This document shows, in pieces, positions 14,931-25,318 of a DNA stretch of 49,885 nucleotides. The translations under genes were made by a program, and so were the position numbers. Location: assembly GCA_964445255.1 (NCBI GenBank), contig CAYUKM010000001.1:1-49885 (forward strand). Direction: 5' to 3'. Source of the stretch: SHLQ01 sp964445255. Lineage in GTDB: Bacteria > Actinomycetota > Acidimicrobiia > Acidimicrobiales > SHLQ01. Under the pieces are notes generated by a model. It was not told the origin of the DNA. It ran no database searches and saw nothing but the letters and a program-made list of their open reading frames with translations. Each line of letters begins with the position of its first letter. Position 1 is the first letter of the stretch.

Positions 14931-16424
14931 ATGAGCGCAACCGACGTGAAAGATTCCGTAGCACCGGGAGAGCCGGAGCTTTCCTCTTCGTTTGCCGAGC
15001 GCTTTCCTGAGCTGGGCGCCGAGTCGAAGGCTATCGATGCCCCAGCGCCCGAGCCGGTCATCGTCAACGACGCCCTCGCGGAGTTTCTCGGCATCGACGT
15101 CGATTGGCTCAACAGCGACGACGGCACCGCGTTTCTCGCGGGTATCAAATTGCCCGCTGGTTCAGCCCCGATCGCCATGGCCTACGCCGGACATCAGTTC
15201 GGCGGGTACTCCCCTGTGCTCGGTGATGGCAGGGCCATTCTCATCGGCGAGGTCGCCGATGCAGACGGAGAGCTAGAAGACATTCATCTCAAAGGGTCCG
15301 GCCGCACGCCGTTCTCTCGCGGAGGCGACGGGCTAGCCACGTTGCCAGCCATGTTGCGCGAATACCTCATGGCCGAAGCCATGCACGCACTGGCGGTCCC
15401 AACCTCGCGGGGCCTCGGCGTAGTGACGACGGGCTTGGGTGTCCGGCGCGAGAAGATCGAAGCCGGAGCCGTGCTCGCACGAGTGGCACGCAGCCACATA
15501 CGTGTGGGGACGTTCGAGTTCACCGCACGACGAGACCCCGAGCTTGTGCGCGAGCTTGTCGACTATTCACTTGAACGCCACTACCCAGAGCTTGCCGATG
15601 CCGAAGTCCCAGCGCTTGCATTGCTCGAAGCTGTGGCCAACGCTCAGGCGAAGCTCATTGCGAAATGGATGCTCTTGGGCTTTGTGCACGGCGTCATGAA
15701 CACCGACAACGTGCTTATCTCCGGCGAGACCATCGATTACGGGCCATGTGCGTTCCTTGAGACCCACGACCCGGCGACCGTCTTTAGTTCAATCGATCGC
15801 CATGGTCGTTATGCATTCGGCAATCAGCCCGTGATTGGCCAGTGGAACCTTGCCCGCCTCGCCGAAACGCTGCTACCGCTGATCGATGACGATGGCGATG
15901 AAGCCGTAGCGAAGGCGACTATTGTCCTCGAGTCTTTCCCAGGACTCCTCAAAGAACATTGGCTCGAAGGCATGGCCTCCAAGATCGGACTCGTGGGACA
16001 GCACGACCAAGCCCTGGGTGCATTGGCCAGCGAATTGGTTGAAATGATGACCCGCTCCGAGGCAGACCACACTTTGACCTTCCGAGCGCTCGCCAAGGTG
16101 CTACGAGGCGAAACTCCATCCGACTTTGCACTCGCGTCCGACAGCGCCTGGGAGAACTGGTCACAACGTTGGCAAGATGCCCTGGGCGATGCGGACAAGA
16201 CCGAAGTCGCTGCGGCAATGGACGCCGTCAACCCGGTGTACATCCCGAGGAATCATCTGGTCGAAGAGGCGCTTAGCGCCGCCGGCGAGGGAAATTTGGA
16301 GCCGTTTCAGCAACTACTCGACGTCACGACGTCACCGTACGTCGAACGTGACGGGCTGGAACGCTACGGTGAACCCGCTCCAACCGGATTCACCGAGAGT
16401 TACCAGACCTTCTGCGGCACCTGA
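14931..16424 (+). CDS. selO: protein adenylyltransferase SelO (YdiU family)
   Basis: The 497-residue protein is a pseudokinase-fold enzyme that transfers AMP to proteins, with a role in redox homeostasis. The family hallmark Y-A-G-H-Q-F-G-G-Y lies near residue 85, followed by L-G-D-G-R-A and by K-G-S-G-R-T-P-F-S-R-G-G-D-G near 120-133. The metal-binding M-N-T-D-N segment is near 257. Eukaryotic SelO has Sec close to the C-terminus; here the end reads T-F-C-G-T, with cysteine (tgc), so it is not a selenoprotein. AGAGG precedes ATG 14931 by about 8 bases. It converges with the thioredoxin-domain gene. Confidence 0.94.
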   Translation: MSATDVKDSVAPGEPELSSSFAERFPELGAESKAIDAPAPEPVIVNDALAEFLGIDVDWLNSDDGTAFLAGIKLPAGSAPIAMAYAGHQFGGYSPVLGDGRAILIGEVADADGELEDIHLKGSGRTPFSRGGDGLATLPAMLREYLMAEAMHALAVPTSRGLGVVTTGLGVRREKIEAGAVLARVARSHIRVGTFEFTARRDPELVRELVDYSLERHYPELADAEVPALALLEAVANAQAKLIAKWMLLGFVHGVMNTDNVLISGETIDYGPCAFLETHDPATVFSSIDRHGRYAFGNQPVIGQWNLARLAETLLPLIDDDGDEAVAKATIVLESFPGLLKEHWLEGMASKIGLVGQHDQALGALASELVEMMTRSEADHTLTFRALAKVLRGETPSDFALASDSAWENWSQRWQDALGDADKTEVAAAMDAVNPVYIPRNHLVEEALSAAGEGNLEPFQQLLDVTTSPYVERDGLERYGEPAPTGFTESYQTFCGT

Positions 16425-16437
16425 GCCGACAAACAAG

Positions 16438-18426
<1,989 letters not shown>

Positions 18427-19089
18427 CTAGACACTCGCGATCCACTCGGGCATCTGCTCTCCGGCCTCGACAGCGATCGGCAGGTGGCTGACTTTGGGCG
18501 CAAGTGGGCACGGCCACTGCCGGTCCCACATGCATGACGGCTGGTAGGAGAAGTTGAAGTCGAGCACCAGTTGGTTTGGCCCTGGGCTCCCCAGGTCTGC
18601 CGATTTAGCGCCGTCCAAGAGGTATCGGCCGGCACCGTATGTCGAGGTTCCGCTCGTGGTGTCGCGGAATGGAAGGAGGAGCCCGCCACCGTAGGCGTCT
18701 AGCCAGAACAAGCCGAGTCGATGACTCACGCCATCGCGGTCAAACACGACCGAAGCAATTTGTGTAAATATCGACGAGCCGCCGGCTACCTTGGCCACCG
18801 TTTCCCCAACAGCCAATGGCTCTACCGTGCCAACAACGTTCCATGAAGGGTCATAGTCGAAATACGGCAGCGCGTTTGCGTCGAGACCATCTGGCTCCAT
18901 CAGGGGGCTTTCTGGATGGGTTAGGAAGAGTTCCCGGCGCCCGTCACGCCAGGCTTGCCAGCTCTTTGGGCCTACGCCCGCCTCTAGCACCTTGTCATAG
19001 AGCGCAGCGACCTTACGTCGGTAATCCACGAGCTTGAGCGCGTGGTCCATGAAGGCGGGATCACTCGGTATTTCAGCGTTGTCAGACAT
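18427..19089 (-). CDS. DUF1684 domain protein
   Basis: This 220-residue protein belongs to the DUF1684 family. Recognisable pieces are R-E-L-F-L-T-H-P-E-S-P-L, Y-G-A-G-R-Y-L-L and D-F-N-F-S-Y-Q-P-S-C-M-W-D, the last containing the family's N-x-x-Y-x-P-S-C segment. Enzymatic function is not established. No signal peptide is evident with ATG 19089. A TTG at 19119 would add ten residues but neither start has a clear ribosome-binding site. It is directly coupled to the thioredoxin-domain gene and divergent from hsp20, so the 160-base spacer holds both promoters. Confidence 0.82.
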   Translation of the reverse strand: MSDNAEIPSDPAFMDHALKLVDYRRKVAALYDKVLEAGVGPKSWQAWRDGRRELFLTHPESPLMEPDGLDANALPYFDYDPSWNVVGTVEPLAVGETVAKVAGGSSIFTQIASVVFDRDGVSHRLGLFWLDAYGGGLLLPFRDTTSGTSTYGAGRYLLDGAKSADLGSPGPNQLVLDFNFSYQPSCMWDRQWPCPLAPKVSHLPIAVEAGEQMPEWIASV

Positions 19090-19149
19090 GGTTTTTTGTA
19101 TATCAGCCAGGAAATCCAAGTGCAGGCCGTTCCGGCTATCGAATTAGGT

Positions 19150-19220
19150 TTGACAACCTACTGTCCGGGAATAGAACTAAGCATGGTGCGTTGAGAAAAC
19201 CTGAGTGAGATTCACTCAAG
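19150..19220 (+). promoter_or_regulatory. hsp20 promoter with HAIR (HspR) operator
   Basis: TTGACA (19150-19155) and TAGAAC (19172-19177) make a housekeeping-type promoter with a 16-base spacer. Just downstream, CCTGAGT-gagattc-ACTCAAG (19200-19220) matches the HAIR consensus CTTGAGT-N7-ACTCAAG at 13 of 14 positions. HspR bound there would repress hsp20 until heat shock. HspR itself is not in the window. Confidence 0.8.
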
Positions 19221-19251
19221 TCCACTACCACTGTTTCCTAAGGAGGATGCA

Positions 19252-19686
19252 ATGCTTTTCCCCACCCACGATCCCTTCCGCGAGCTAGCTTCGAACGTAC
19301 GGGGCCTCGACTATGACGTCGTTCGGTCCGAGACCGGTGTTGTCTTGTCAATTGACATGCCCGGCATCGATCCATCAACTGTCGAGCTGACGGTCGAGGG
19401 ACGAAGCCTCACGCTTTCAGCCTCTCGCGAAAGCGTTATTCCAGAAGGTGCCCAGGTCGTTTCCCGACGCCGTCGCGATGGCTCGCTCAACCAGACCTTC
19501 CAGCTCGGAGAGCGACTCGATGCTGACAAGCTCGCCGCCGACTACAACTTCGGTGTGCTCACCGTGACGATCCCTGTCGCCGAGTCGGCCAAGCCCCGCA
19601 AGGTCGAGGTTGGCGTAGGTGCAGCTCCCGCCATCGACGCTACAGCTGAAGCTGTCGACGCCGCCGAGGCTGCCGACGCCCTATAG
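19252..19686 (+). CDS. Hsp20/alpha-crystallin small heat shock protein
   Basis: This 144-residue small heat shock protein holds unfolding proteins in an ATP-independent way as a large oligomer. The alpha-crystallin domain runs from about residue 18 to 115, with V-L-S-I-D-M-P-G at its start, S-R-R-R-R-D-G-S-L-N-Q-T-F-Q-L in the middle and F-G-V-L-T-V-T-I-P-V at its end. The C-terminal tail is rich in Ala, Glu and Asp (repeats of A-A-E-A) instead of a standard I-x-I motif. A strong AAGGAGG box precedes the ATG. A HAIR operator upstream suggests HspR control. Confidence 0.93.
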   Translation: MLFPTHDPFRELASNVRGLDYDVVRSETGVVLSIDMPGIDPSTVELTVEGRSLTLSASRESVIPEGAQVVSRRRRDGSLNQTFQLGERLDADKLAADYNFGVLTVTIPVAESAKPRKVEVGVGAAPAIDATAEAVDAAEAADAL

Positions 19687-19723
19687 CGGTCTAGCCCTCA
19701 CAAGTCGAGCGCTCAGCCGTCGC

Positions 19724-19840
19724 CATTGAAGTCGACGGAAGCGCTGCTTGTGGTGGCACCCGAGCCGCCTACTTCAATGCAGGACGCGTTAGGCAAAATG
19801 TTGCGCTCGCGACGGTCTCGTCGCTTTACGAGCGCAACAT
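19724..19840. terminator. structured spacer with two stem-loops between hsp20 and greA
   Basis: Two inverted repeats occupy the gap. CATTGAAGT (19724-19732) pairs with ACTTCAATG (19771-19779). The 12-base arm ATGTTGCGCTCG (19798-19809) pairs exactly with CGAGCGCAACAT (19829-19840), and within its loop CGACG pairs with CGTCG. As the flanking genes converge, the second is most likely a bidirectional terminator. A small structured RNA is another possibility. Confidence 0.5.
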
Positions 19841-19861
19841 GAAAGAGATTGTCGGAACGAA

Positions 19862-20329
19862 TCAGTCGACGCAGACGACGTCCACTGAGACCGAACGCCC
19901 ATCTGGGGTTGTGAAAGAGACGGTGTCGCCTGCCTTGGCGCCAGCGAGGGCCGCACCCAGCGGAGAGTCCGGGGTGAGGTCAGTCGTCTCGTCGCGACGC
20001 TCTTCGATCGATCCGTACAAGAACGTCTCGGTCTTTTCTTCGCCCTCGTAGCAAATCTCGACGAGTGCGCCGGTGTGGACGGTGCCATCGTGCGACGGCT
20101 CGACGATTACCGCCTTGTCAAGGGTTCGAGTCAAGAACTCGATACGCCCTTCGAGCGCGCTCTGCTCGTATTTGGCGGCCCTGAAGTCGCCGTTGTCGTC
20201 GGTGTCGACCTCATCTCGGGCAGCTTCTAGCGCTGCAGCCATTTCGATTCGGCCGCGACCGCTGAGGTCATCTAGTTCAGCGCTAAGTCGGTCGTGGGTT
20301 GCTTGGGTTAATTCCGTGCTCGAAGCCAT
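19862..20329 (-). CDS. greA: GreA/GreB family transcription elongation factor
   Basis: The 155-residue protein starts at ATG 20329. The N-terminal half is the antiparallel coiled coil (about residues 5-75) with an acidic tip D-T-D-D-N-G-D-F-R-A-A-K, corresponding to the region that reaches the RNA polymerase active site. The C-terminal FKBP-like domain ends S-F-T-T-P-D-G-R-S-V-S-V-D-V-V. It would rescue backtracked polymerase by stimulating transcript cleavage. The tip differs from the usual S-E-N-A-E-Y, so it may be a GreA paralogue. TATCCT lies six bases before the ATG (leaderless pattern). The upstream Mug gene ends 82 bases before. Confidence 0.82.
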   Translation of the reverse strand: MASSTELTQATHDRLSAELDDLSGRGRIEMAAALEAARDEVDTDDNGDFRAAKYEQSALEGRIEFLTRTLDKAVIVEPSHDGTVHTGALVEICYEGEEKTETFLYGSIEERRDETTDLTPDSPLGAALAGAKAGDTVSFTTPDGRSVSVDVVCVD

Positions 20330-20341
20330 AGAGGCAGGATA
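20330..20341 (-). promoter_or_regulatory. possible leaderless -10 of greA
   Basis: On the minus strand TATCCT (20341-20336) is followed by six bases and the greA ATG. No Shine-Dalgarno sequence is present, which fits leaderless translation. No clear -35. Confidence 0.35.
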
Positions 20342-20411
20342 TCTCGGTGGACGGCCGCGTCGGTCCTTCGATGTGTCCGGTCTTCTAATTTGTGGTGGCC
20401 AACGACGGGCG

Positions 20412-20993
20412 CTAATCAACCGGGGGCTGTAGCTCGATGCCCGCAACGACTGCGGGTTCGCCATAGGCGACTGCCAAGGACTCAACGGTTTCGTGGGCGT
20501 TCAATCCCGACGGGTTGGGCACGACCCACAGTCGGCTGCCCTCAAAGCCGTCGGATTGTTCGCCCATGACGCCCTTGGGCTTCTTGAACGCGGTTCGATA
20601 CGCGGTGATCCCCGCAATGGCGACGACGGCGGGCTGCTGGGTGGCGACGAGTGTTCGAAGCTGCTCCCCTCCTTCACGCAACTCCGTAGTCGACAGCTCC
20701 GATGCCTTGGCCGTGGCGCGGTGCACAACGTTGGAGATGCCGATCCCACGAGAGATCAGGTGGCGCCGGTCGTCGACGCTCATGCCCGCACCCCGATCGA
20801 TGGTTCGGGTGATGACCCCGGCTCGGGTGAGGGCCGGGTAGAAGCGATTTCCCGGGTGCGAGAAATGAGTTTGGGTGGCCGCAGTCCACAACCCGGGGTT
20901 AATTCCTACGATCAACAGCTTCAACCCCGGCCCCAACAGATCGGGCACGGTGGCGTCGCGGAACGACTCAAGCTCTTCGCGAGTGAATCCCAT
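20412..20993 (-). CDS. mug: G/U mismatch-specific DNA glycosylase
   Basis: This 193-residue member of the TDG/Mug uracil-DNA glycosylase family removes U or T from G mispairs and some exocyclic adducts during base excision repair. Motif 1 is L-I-V-G-I-N-P-G-L (catalytic Asn in G-I-N-P-G, near residue 33). The minor-groove insertion motif is V-P-N-P-S-G-L-N-A-H near 162-171. F-S-H-P-G-N-R-F-Y is also characteristic. Length and motif spacing are normal. It is followed by greA in the same direction and preceded by the Rieske-ThDP gene. Confidence 0.93.
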   Translation of the reverse strand: MGFTREELESFRDATVPDLLGPGLKLLIVGINPGLWTAATQTHFSHPGNRFYPALTRAGVITRTIDRGAGMSVDDRRHLISRGIGISNVVHRATAKASELSTTELREGGEQLRTLVATQQPAVVAIAGITAYRTAFKKPKGVMGEQSDGFEGSRLWVVPNPSGLNAHETVESLAVAYGEPAVVAGIELQPPVD

Positions 20994-21047
20994 CGACAGA
21001 AGTCTTACCCGAGATCGTCACATACGTCGAAGAGCGTCGACGCGTAG

Positions 21048-23003
21048 CTAGATGAGCAGCGAATCGGTCGTTACCTCGACAAGCGATGGCCCGCGATGTT
21101 GGAGTGCAGCGTCGAAGGTCGACTTGAGATCGCCCAGCTCGGTGACCCGGAAACCTTTCACCCCACAGAGCTCCGCCATGGCCGCAAAATCTGGGTTCAC
21201 TAAGTGTGTCTCCCACACCTCCCATTCGGCCGTCCGCTGTTCCTTGGAGATCTTGCCGAGCTCGTTGTTGTTCATCACGATGTGGGTGATATTCATGTCG
21301 TACTTTGCGAGCGTCGTCAGTTCCATGGCGTACTGGCCGAAGCCGCCATCACCGCTGATGCTGACCACCTGGCGATTATCGCCGACGGCGGCCCACGCTC
21401 CCATTGCCGCGGGAAGCGCAAAACCAATCGAGCCGAGGTAGCCCGACATCAGAACGTCTTGACCGGCCTTCGATTCGAAATAGCGTCCGAACGCATAGGT
21501 ATTGTTGCCAACATCGATTGCGATCACCGCGTCGTCGTCGACACCTTCAGCTAGGGCAGCCATCACTGCGGCCGAGTTGATTCCCTTACCGTGGTCGTCG
21601 AGTTCGCGTCGCGCTTTTTCTTTGTGCCAGATCGCCCAGCGTTCTGCAAGCTCATCGCGCATATCGATGCAACTCCGCTCGCTTGGGAGTCCAGCCAACA
21701 TTTCCTTTGCCGTAACGGCAACGTGGCCTTGCAGCGGAAGGTCGACCGGATGGAACCGACCGAGCGCCATTGGATCGGTGTCGACCTGAATGACTGGCTT
21801 GTACTCGGCGATGCCGGTGTGGTTGGAGAAGCTTGCACCGAACACGACAATCAAATCGGACTCGTTCATAAACCAGCTCGCAACCGGTGTTCCTGAACGT
21901 CCAAGAACACCGCAGCCGATCGGTTCGTCGTCGCCGATGATGCCCTTTGCCTTGAACGTCGTCGCGATCGGCGCACCGATCTCTTCGCCCAACGCCCGCA
22001 CTTCGTCCATGTGGCCACGGGCACCGTCGCCAACGATGATGAGCGGGCGCTCCGAGGCCGCGAGCATATCTATTGCCCGGTCGAGTTCTGACTTGGGTGG
22101 CGAAATCTCGTTCAGGCCGGTGCGCCCGTCGGGCTTGCCGGCTTCGGTGTCTTCGTCGACGGGAAGGAATTGGACTTCGTCGGGGAAGATCAGGTGCGCC
22201 ACCTTGTTCTCGACGATGGCGGTCTTCATGGCAAGCGTCGCCAGCTCGGCGTGATTTGATCCAGCGTGCACGGTCTCACTGAACGCGGCAACTGCCGCAA
22301 AGGCGGCTTCAAGATCGGTGTCTTGGAACGCACCGCGGCCCTTTACCTTCGACGGGACTTGCCCACTCAACGCAATCACCGGCGCACGATCTTCTTTGGC
22401 GTCGAAGAGACCGGTGAGAAGGTTCGTCGAGCCAGGACCCGCAATGCCAAAACAAGCCGCTGGGATTCCGGTTAGCTTGCCATAGGCCTTTGCCGCAAAA
22501 GAGGCAGCGCCTTCGTGGCGAATACCGATGAAGGTCAGTGCTCCCCTCTCTTCAGCCTTGCGCATGGCGTCGGCGAGCCCCAGATTTGAATGACCGACCA
22601 TGCCGAACACGTGGGTCATGCCCCAGTTCACCATGGTGTCGACCATCACATCGGACACCGTTCGTTCGAGGGGCGGTTCGGGGGGAAGTGCTACCCAAAC
22701 CTCGGTCTCGCGTACCTCGGTCGTGAAGCATGCGGGAGCGTCGGAGAACCCGCCCGGGGGCTTTCCGTCGATTGGTGAGTAGTCATACCCGTGCCATGGG
22801 CAGCGCAGCCAACCGTTTTCGATCGATCCCTCACCGAGCGGACCTCCCTGGTGTGGGCAGGCGTTGTCGACGCAGCCCCATTGGCCTTCGTATTTGCTCA
22901 CGGCGAAGGTTCGACGACCAATAGCCACGGTGGTCACTCGACCTTCGTCGAGTTCATCGGTTCCGATCAACCGATGCCACTCCAGCTCGTTGTTGTTGCT
23001 CAT
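21048..23003 (-). CDS. fusion of Rieske [2Fe-2S] domain with POX-type ThDP enzyme
   Basis: The 651-residue product joins two domains. Residues 1-105 form a Rieske ferredoxin-like domain with C-P-H-Q-G-G (C49, H51) and C-P-W-H-G-Y (C68, H71) ligands. Residues 112-651 form a thiamine diphosphate enzyme of the pyruvate oxidase/acetolactate synthase type, with the catalytic Glu in R-H-E-G-A-A and the ThDP motif G-D-G-G-F-G-Q ... I-V-M-N-N. A 2-oxo acid is presumably decarboxylated, and the cluster could carry electrons away from the intermediate; this is inference. I chose ATG 23003, behind a GGGGAG box, because the frame upstream is not homologous. It is divergent from NAD-malic enzyme, a pyruvate producer. 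Confidence 0.88.
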   Translation of the reverse strand: MSNNNELEWHRLIGTDELDEGRVTTVAIGRRTFAVSKYEGQWGCVDNACPHQGGPLGEGSIENGWLRCPWHGYDYSPIDGKPPGGFSDAPACFTTEVRETEVWVALPPEPPLERTVSDVMVDTMVNWGMTHVFGMVGHSNLGLADAMRKAEERGALTFIGIRHEGAASFAAKAYGKLTGIPAACFGIAGPGSTNLLTGLFDAKEDRAPVIALSGQVPSKVKGRGAFQDTDLEAAFAAVAAFSETVHAGSNHAELATLAMKTAIVENKVAHLIFPDEVQFLPVDEDTEAGKPDGRTGLNEISPPKSELDRAIDMLAASERPLIIVGDGARGHMDEVRALGEEIGAPIATTFKAKGIIGDDEPIGCGVLGRSGTPVASWFMNESDLIVVFGASFSNHTGIAEYKPVIQVDTDPMALGRFHPVDLPLQGHVAVTAKEMLAGLPSERSCIDMRDELAERWAIWHKEKARRELDDHGKGINSAAVMAALAEGVDDDAVIAIDVGNNTYAFGRYFESKAGQDVLMSGYLGSIGFALPAAMGAWAAVGDNRQVVSISGDGGFGQYAMELTTLAKYDMNITHIVMNNNELGKISKEQRTAEWEVWETHLVNPDFAAMAELCGVKGFRVTELGDLKSTFDAALQHRGPSLVEVTTDSLLI

Positions 23004-23169
23004 GTGCTCCCCTGAAGGCTCTCTAAATGCAGGTAACAGCATGGCACATACCGGTTGCGGAACCCGCCACGCGGACGCCACCGACGAAAACGGGTGTCTC
23101 GCTAACGTGATCGTTGAGCACACCGCATAGGATCCATTACTCGGAAACGAGGGAAACGAGAGATTTCAC

Positions 23170-24834
23170 ATGCCCACGAATCGAGAGGTCGAGACACTGT
23201 TGCGAGGCCGAGAGCTCCTTGCTGAGTCTCGCTTGAACAAGGGGACCGCTTTCAGCGCGGACGAACGAATCCAGTTCGGGCTCGAAGGCCTCCTGCCCGA
23301 ACAAGTTGAGGATATTGACAAACAACTCGCACGTGCCCGGGTGGAATTCGATCGACTCCACAACGACTTGGAACGTCACGTTTTCCTTCGCGCCATCCAA
23401 GACTCCAACGAGGTGCTGTTCTACCGGTTCATCCAAGACAACCTGATCGACACCCTCCCCATCGTGTACACCCCGACCGTCGGTCTCGCCACCCAGGAAT
23501 ACAGCCGCATCTTCCGCCGCCCGCGTGGCCTATTCCTGACCTACCCACAGCGCGACCGTATGCAAGCGCAGATCGATGCCATCGACCTTGAGCCCGATGT
23601 GGTCGTGGTAACCGACGGCGAACGCATTCTGGGTCTCGGTGACCAAGGTGCTGGCGGAATGGCAATCCCTGTCGGAAAGCTCAGTCTCTACAGCGCGTTC
23701 GGCGGTATCGATCCGTCCAAGACGCTGCCGATCATGCTCGATGTCGGAACCAACAACCCCGACCTGCTCAACGATGAGTTCTACCTCGGTTGGCGTCACG
23801 AACGTATCGACGACGACGAGTACTTGTCGTTCGTCGAACAATTTGTGACGACGCTAAACAAGCGCTGCCCCACCGTGCTCTTGCAATGGGAAGACTTCGC
23901 CGAACGCAACGCCACGCGTCTGCTGCGCACCTACCGCGACCGGCTGCTGACATTCAACGACGACATCCAAGGAACCGCTGCAGTTGCTCTCGCCGCAATC
24001 TGGTCGGCGGTCCGCTCCAAGGACGCCAAGCTCTCGGACCAGGTCTTCTGTATCGCGGGTGCTGGATCCGCGGGCACCGGAATCGCTGGCATCATCCGCG
24101 ATGCCTTGGTTGCCGAAGGGGTCGAGAATCCTCTTGGCCACTTGTTCCTTCTTGATAGGGACGGCCTGATCCACGATGGCCGCGACGACCTGAAGCCACA
24201 TCAAGTGGACTTAGCGCAACCGTTTGCCGCGGTGGCCGACTGGGCCGGCCAGCCAAACGGCCTCGCTGAGGTCGTTTCACATTCGGGCGCGACCGTCCTC
24301 GTGGGCGTGACCGGTCAGCCGAACACCTTCACGAAACCCATCATTTCGTCGATGCTCGAAGCTACCGACAAGCCGATCGTGATGCCGCTGTCGAACCCGA
24401 CAAGCCGAGCCGAAGCCACCCCGGTCGACTTGTTCGACTGGACCGACGGAAACGTCATCGTGGCCACCGGAAGTCCCTTTGATGACGTCGAGTACAACGG
24501 AACAAAGCACCGTATCTCGCAGTCAAACAACGTCTATGTCTTCCCAGGGCTCGGCCTCGGTGCAATCGCAGCGAACGCGACCGCCGTCAGCGACAAGATG
24601 TTGATGACCGCGGCAGAGACCGTGTCAAAGCGCTCGTCGCGGACCGCTGTTGAAGCCGGCATCCTCCCAGATTTGGAAGATGTGCACGACCTCAGCGCAG
24701 AGATCGCCGCTGCGGTTGCACAGGTAGCTATCGAAGAAGGCCTGGCACCGCCGATGTCACCCGAGCAGATCGTCGAACGCATCGCCGAATACAGTTGGCT
24801 ACCGCAGTACCCGACCATCACGCCAGCAAGCTAG
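23170..24834 (+). CDS. maeA: NAD-dependent malic enzyme, large-subunit type
   Basis: The 554-residue enzyme oxidatively decarboxylates L-malate to pyruvate and CO2. The N-terminal malic domain contains V-Y-T-P-T-V-G near residue 97 and the Y-P-Q-R-D-R-M-Q segment. The metal-site motif F-N-D-D-I-Q-G-T-A-A-V is near 261. The Rossmann motif G-A-G-S-A-G-T-G-I-A is near 297, and P-L-S-N-P-T-S near 409. The size matches the E. coli SfcA/MaeA class, not the short MaeB class. An ACGAGAG sequence lies upstream of ATG 23170. It is divergent from the Rieske-ThDP gene, which could consume the pyruvate formed. A strong hairpin follows the stop. Confidence 0.94.
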   Translation: MPTNREVETLLRGRELLAESRLNKGTAFSADERIQFGLEGLLPEQVEDIDKQLARARVEFDRLHNDLERHVFLRAIQDSNEVLFYRFIQDNLIDTLPIVYTPTVGLATQEYSRIFRRPRGLFLTYPQRDRMQAQIDAIDLEPDVVVVTDGERILGLGDQGAGGMAIPVGKLSLYSAFGGIDPSKTLPIMLDVGTNNPDLLNDEFYLGWRHERIDDDEYLSFVEQFVTTLNKRCPTVLLQWEDFAERNATRLLRTYRDRLLTFNDDIQGTAAVALAAIWSAVRSKDAKLSDQVFCIAGAGSAGTGIAGIIRDALVAEGVENPLGHLFLLDRDGLIHDGRDDLKPHQVDLAQPFAAVADWAGQPNGLAEVVSHSGATVLVGVTGQPNTFTKPIISSMLEATDKPIVMPLSNPTSRAEATPVDLFDWTDGNVIVATGSPFDDVEYNGTKHRISQSNNVYVFPGLGLGAIAANATAVSDKMLMTAAETVSKRSSRTAVEAGILPDLEDVHDLSAEIAAAVAQVAIEEGLAPPMSPEQIVERIAEYSWLPQYPTITPAS

Positions 24835-24840
24835 ATCGGT

Positions 24841-24874
24841 GGGGTTGCAACTCAATGAGTTGGATTGCAGCCCC
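24841..24874. terminator. strong hairpin terminator after maeA
   Basis: A 15-bp stem (24841-24855 with 24860-24874, one mismatch and two G-T wobbles) closes a TGAG loop, followed by ATTT. It separates the convergent maeA and 94-residue protein genes and probably terminates both. Confidence 0.7.
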
Positions 24875-24923
24875 ATTTCGCCCGATTGGCGTTGAAACGA
24901 GCTAACGCTAAATGCGGGCTGCG

Positions 24924-25208
24924 TTATTCGCCCAGGATGCGTGGAAGCATGTCAGCTGCGTACTTCTTTGGCCAGTCAGGGTTGTCGTCTACTGGGTAGT
25001 CGATGTTGGCCTGGACGAGCATTTGCGTCAGGTCGCTTCGCGTCGGAAGATTCTCGACGAGGTCGAACAGCTGTGCTTGAAGGACCGGCGCGTACCACGT
25101 TGCCCATTCTGGGTCGACGCCATCGGATGCCATGTATGCCCGGTGGTGGCTGTGGCCGGTCTTCATAATCAGACCAGCAAGGTCTTCGATGGTCAGCGTG
25201 TTAGCCAT
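24924..25208 (-). CDS. small conserved-looking protein, unknown function
   Basis: The 94-residue acidic protein contains H-S-H-H-R-A-Y-M-A-S-D-G-V-D-P-E-W-A-T-W (residues 18-37) and a C-terminal W-P-K-K-Y-A-A-D-M-L. The histidine-rich patch followed by D-G-V-D-P-E-W looks like a conserved surface, perhaps a metal or substrate site. I do not recognise a named domain. There is no signal peptide. It is the last gene of a long minus-strand cluster, 110 bases after the PcaB-like lyase gene, so it may be an accessory subunit of that pathway. ATG 25208 is the only sensible start. Confidence 0.7.
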   Translation of the reverse strand: MANTLTIEDLAGLIMKTGHSHHRAYMASDGVDPEWATWYAPVLQAQLFDLVENLPTRSDLTQMLVQANIDYPVDDNPDWPKKYAADMLPRILGE

Positions 25209-25318
25209 TTTGGTGGATCACTTTCATTAGGTGCAGCGGCTCTCGCTACAACTTGATTGAGACTACGCCTATCCATGGGCTCAGAACGTTACAAATTGAA
25301 CCCGAATTGATCGAGACC

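Noticed and set aside
16380..16424. SelO as a third selenoprotein
   Set aside because: The C-terminal residue that is Sec in animals is encoded here by TGC (T-F-C-G-T) and the following TGA ends the gene; the sequence after it belongs to the convergent gene region.
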